A DNA stretch of 64,000 nucleotides from CAVOJY01 sp963696405 (lineage in GTDB: Bacteria; Chloroflexota; Limnocylindria; Limnocylindrales; CSP1-4). The notes under the pieces are model-generated. The model saw only the letters and a list, made by a program, of their open reading frames with translations, was not told the origin of the DNA and did not search any database. Within the stretch, counting starts at the first letter, position 1; each line of letters opens with the position of its first letter. Positions 62,768 through 64,000 of the stretch are shown piece by piece. The stretch is taken from assembly GCA_963696405.1 (NCBI GenBank), contig CAVOJY010000002.1, positions 310,001 through 374,000 of the forward strand, written 5' to 3'. A program made the position numbers and the translations under genes.

Positions 62768-63864
62768 CCGGCGCGGCGACCGGCCCGGCGACCGGCCCGG
62801 CGGCGGCGATTACGGTGGCGAGGGCGCAACCGGGGGAGCGCGCGGTGTGGGACGCCTTTGTCGAGGCGAGCCCGTCCGCAGACCACCTGCAGGCCTGGGG
62901 CTGGGGCGAGGTCACTGCTCTGACCGGCGAGCGCCCGGTTCGTCTCGTAGCGCGGAACACGGCCGGCGTGGTGCGGGGGGTCGCCCAGGTCCTCGTGCGG
63001 GAGGCTGCGTTCGGGCGCCGGGTCCTGTACGCGCCCCACGGACCGGCCTGGAACGCTGCGGCCGACGACGGTGGACAGGTGCTGGACGCGCTCCTGGCCG
63101 GGATCAGGGAGACCGGCAGGGCGGAACGGGGGATCGTGGCGAAGCTGGACCCGCGTGCCGTCCTTGGGGCGCCTGCCGGCGAGACGCCGCTGCGCGACGA
63201 CCTGCTGGCCCGTGGGTTGCGCCCGGCCAGGGCGGACCTGCAGGCGCGAACGACCCGCGTGCTCGACCTCGCGCAGGGGAGAGAGGCCCTCTTCGCCTCG
63301 CTCGAGAAGGACACGCGAAACCTCGTCCGGCGCGCCACCAAGGAGGGCGTGGCGACCCGGGTCCTGCGTGACGCGGACCGCGAGGCGTACACGGGCTTCG
63401 CCGGGATGCTCGCGGCGACCGGCCGGCGAGGCGGCTTCCGGGTGCGTTCCCGGGAGGCCCTCCTGCGGCTCGCCGACGAGTTCGCGCCTCGTGGAGGCAC
63501 GTACCTCGTCGTTGCCGAACTCGGCGCCCGGATGATCGCCGGCTGCCTTGCCGTCAGGGTCGGCGGCCGGGCCTTCTACGTGTACGCGGCCTCGCTTCGC
63601 GACGAGGCTCTCCGCCACGCCTACGGCGCTTATGCCGCTCTCTGGGCGCTCTGCGAGGCACTCGTCGCCGACGGGGCGGAATGCCTGGACCTGTGGGGCG
63701 TCGCCGAGCCCGGCGACTCGACTGCCGACCCGGACTGGCGCGGGTTCAGCCTGTTCAAGCTCGGCTTTGGCGGGGTGCCGCTTCGCCATCCCGGCACCTT
63801 CGACCTGGTGCTCTCGCCGGGCTGGTACGCCGTCCGTGACCTCCGTGAGCGGGTCGGGCGATGA
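62764..63864 (+). CDS. FemX-like peptidoglycan bridge aminoacyltransferase, second copy
   Basis: This 366-residue FemABX-family protein has a Gly/Ala/Pro leader (1-16). The enzyme then follows: DAFVEASPSADHLQAWGWGE, SLEKDTRNLVRRATKEGV, the second GNAT-like half and LDLWGVAEPG...FKLGFGGVPL at the end. It differs clearly from the copy at 60025, so the two probably add different bridge residues. GTG 62764 overlaps the murE stop, and its own stop overlaps the next femX start. Confidence 0.9.
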   Translation: MTGAATGPATGPAAAITVARAQPGERAVWDAFVEASPSADHLQAWGWGEVTALTGERPVRLVARNTAGVVRGVAQVLVREAAFGRRVLYAPHGPAWNAAADDGGQVLDALLAGIRETGRAERGIVAKLDPRAVLGAPAGETPLRDDLLARGLRPARADLQARTTRVLDLAQGREALFASLEKDTRNLVRRATKEGVATRVLRDADREAYTGFAGMLAATGRRGGFRVRSREALLRLADEFAPRGGTYLVVAELGARMIAGCLAVRVGGRAFYVYAASLRDEALRHAYGAYAALWALCEALVADGAECLDLWGVAEPGDSTADPDWRGFSLFKLGFGGVPLRHPGTFDLVLSPGWYAVRDLRERVGR

Positions 63865-64000
63865 CGGCCACCTCCGGGGCCGGCCGGATCCGGGTGGTCG
63901 ATGCGACCGCGTGGGACGCCCGCGCCTGGGACGACCTCGGGGCGCGAAGTCCCCGCGGCGAGGCCATGCAGTCGCACGCGTGGGGTGAGCTCAAGCGGCC
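63861..64000 (+). CDS. FemX-like protein, third copy, cut by the window end
   Basis: ATG 63861 overlaps the previous stop (ATGA). The 46 residues available read RIRVVDATAWDARAWDDLGA and then SHAWGELKR, which matches the N-terminal strand and the LQAWGWGE-like motif of the two FemX proteins upstream. Only the first part is inside the window. Confidence 0.75.
   Translation, partial: MTATSGAGRIRVVDATAWDARAWDDLGARSPRGEAMQSHAWGELKR

Overview
This 64 kb window is one contiguous stretch of a GC-rich bacterial chromosome that is densely packed with genes. I see no rRNA, tRNA, CRISPR array, insertion sequence or prophage. The gene set points to a bacterium with single-membrane-style envelope genes. 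It has many lipoproteins, a Tad-type pilus ATPase, FemX-type peptidoglycan branching enzymes and a MurE that lacks the usual diaminopimelate signature (DEDPR where DNPR is expected). It also has heterodimeric lycopene cyclases and a glycine decarboxylase split into two chains. This fits a Chloroflexota relative of the Limnocylindria/Ellin6529 kind best, with an Actinomycetota-like lineage as the alternative. That placement is inference from gene content; no marker gene was compared.

Layout. 0-6 kb: tyrA, a NUDIX protein, a tandem-SH3 protein, an nfeD/SPFH pair and an unknown anchored protein. 6-10.4 kb: a CpaE-like ATPase, then comM and dprA (DNA uptake and processing). 10.4-13.1 kb: aconitase. 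13.3-18.4 kb: a DUF2520 protein, a NUDIX protein and gcvH-gcvPA-gcvPB. 18.5-33.4 kb: two complete oligopeptide ABC importers facing each other (three solute-binding lipoproteins, two B-C-D-F sets) that end at a shared hairpin. 33.5-37.5 kb: a separately encoded amidase and NAD synthetase, rsmI and a Ca2+/H+ antiporter. 37.5-42.8 kb: a minus-strand carotenoid operon (crtYc, crtYd, UbiA-type elongase, glycosyltransferase, crtI, crtB) that reads as a pathway to a glycosylated cyclic C50 carotenoid. 43-48 kb: ssb, a zinc-binding protein, a glycosyltransferase/deacetylase pair and a YyaL-type thioredoxin-domain protein. 48.3-51 kb: an ECF sigma factor translationally coupled to a membrane protein whose outer part is a run of about eleven beta-propeller repeats; this is the most novel-looking unit. 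51-54.6 kb: a DUF2867 SDR and a Big_5/CAP surface protein. 55-64 kb: a tightly overlapped topA-xer-murJ-femX-murE-femX-femX operon.

Expression signals. Many upstream genes have a TAnnnT box 6-8 bases before the start codon and no Shine-Dalgarno sequence, which is the geometry of leaderless mRNAs. Downstream genes in operons typically start by ATGA or GTGA overlap with the preceding stop.

Quality warning. At least a dozen genes are broken by single-base indels. Conserved protein sequence simply resumes in another frame, no other decay is visible, and the break is nearly always one extra base in a short G or C run. crtI alone has about eight. I treat these as probable sequencing or assembly errors and annotate the genes through them.
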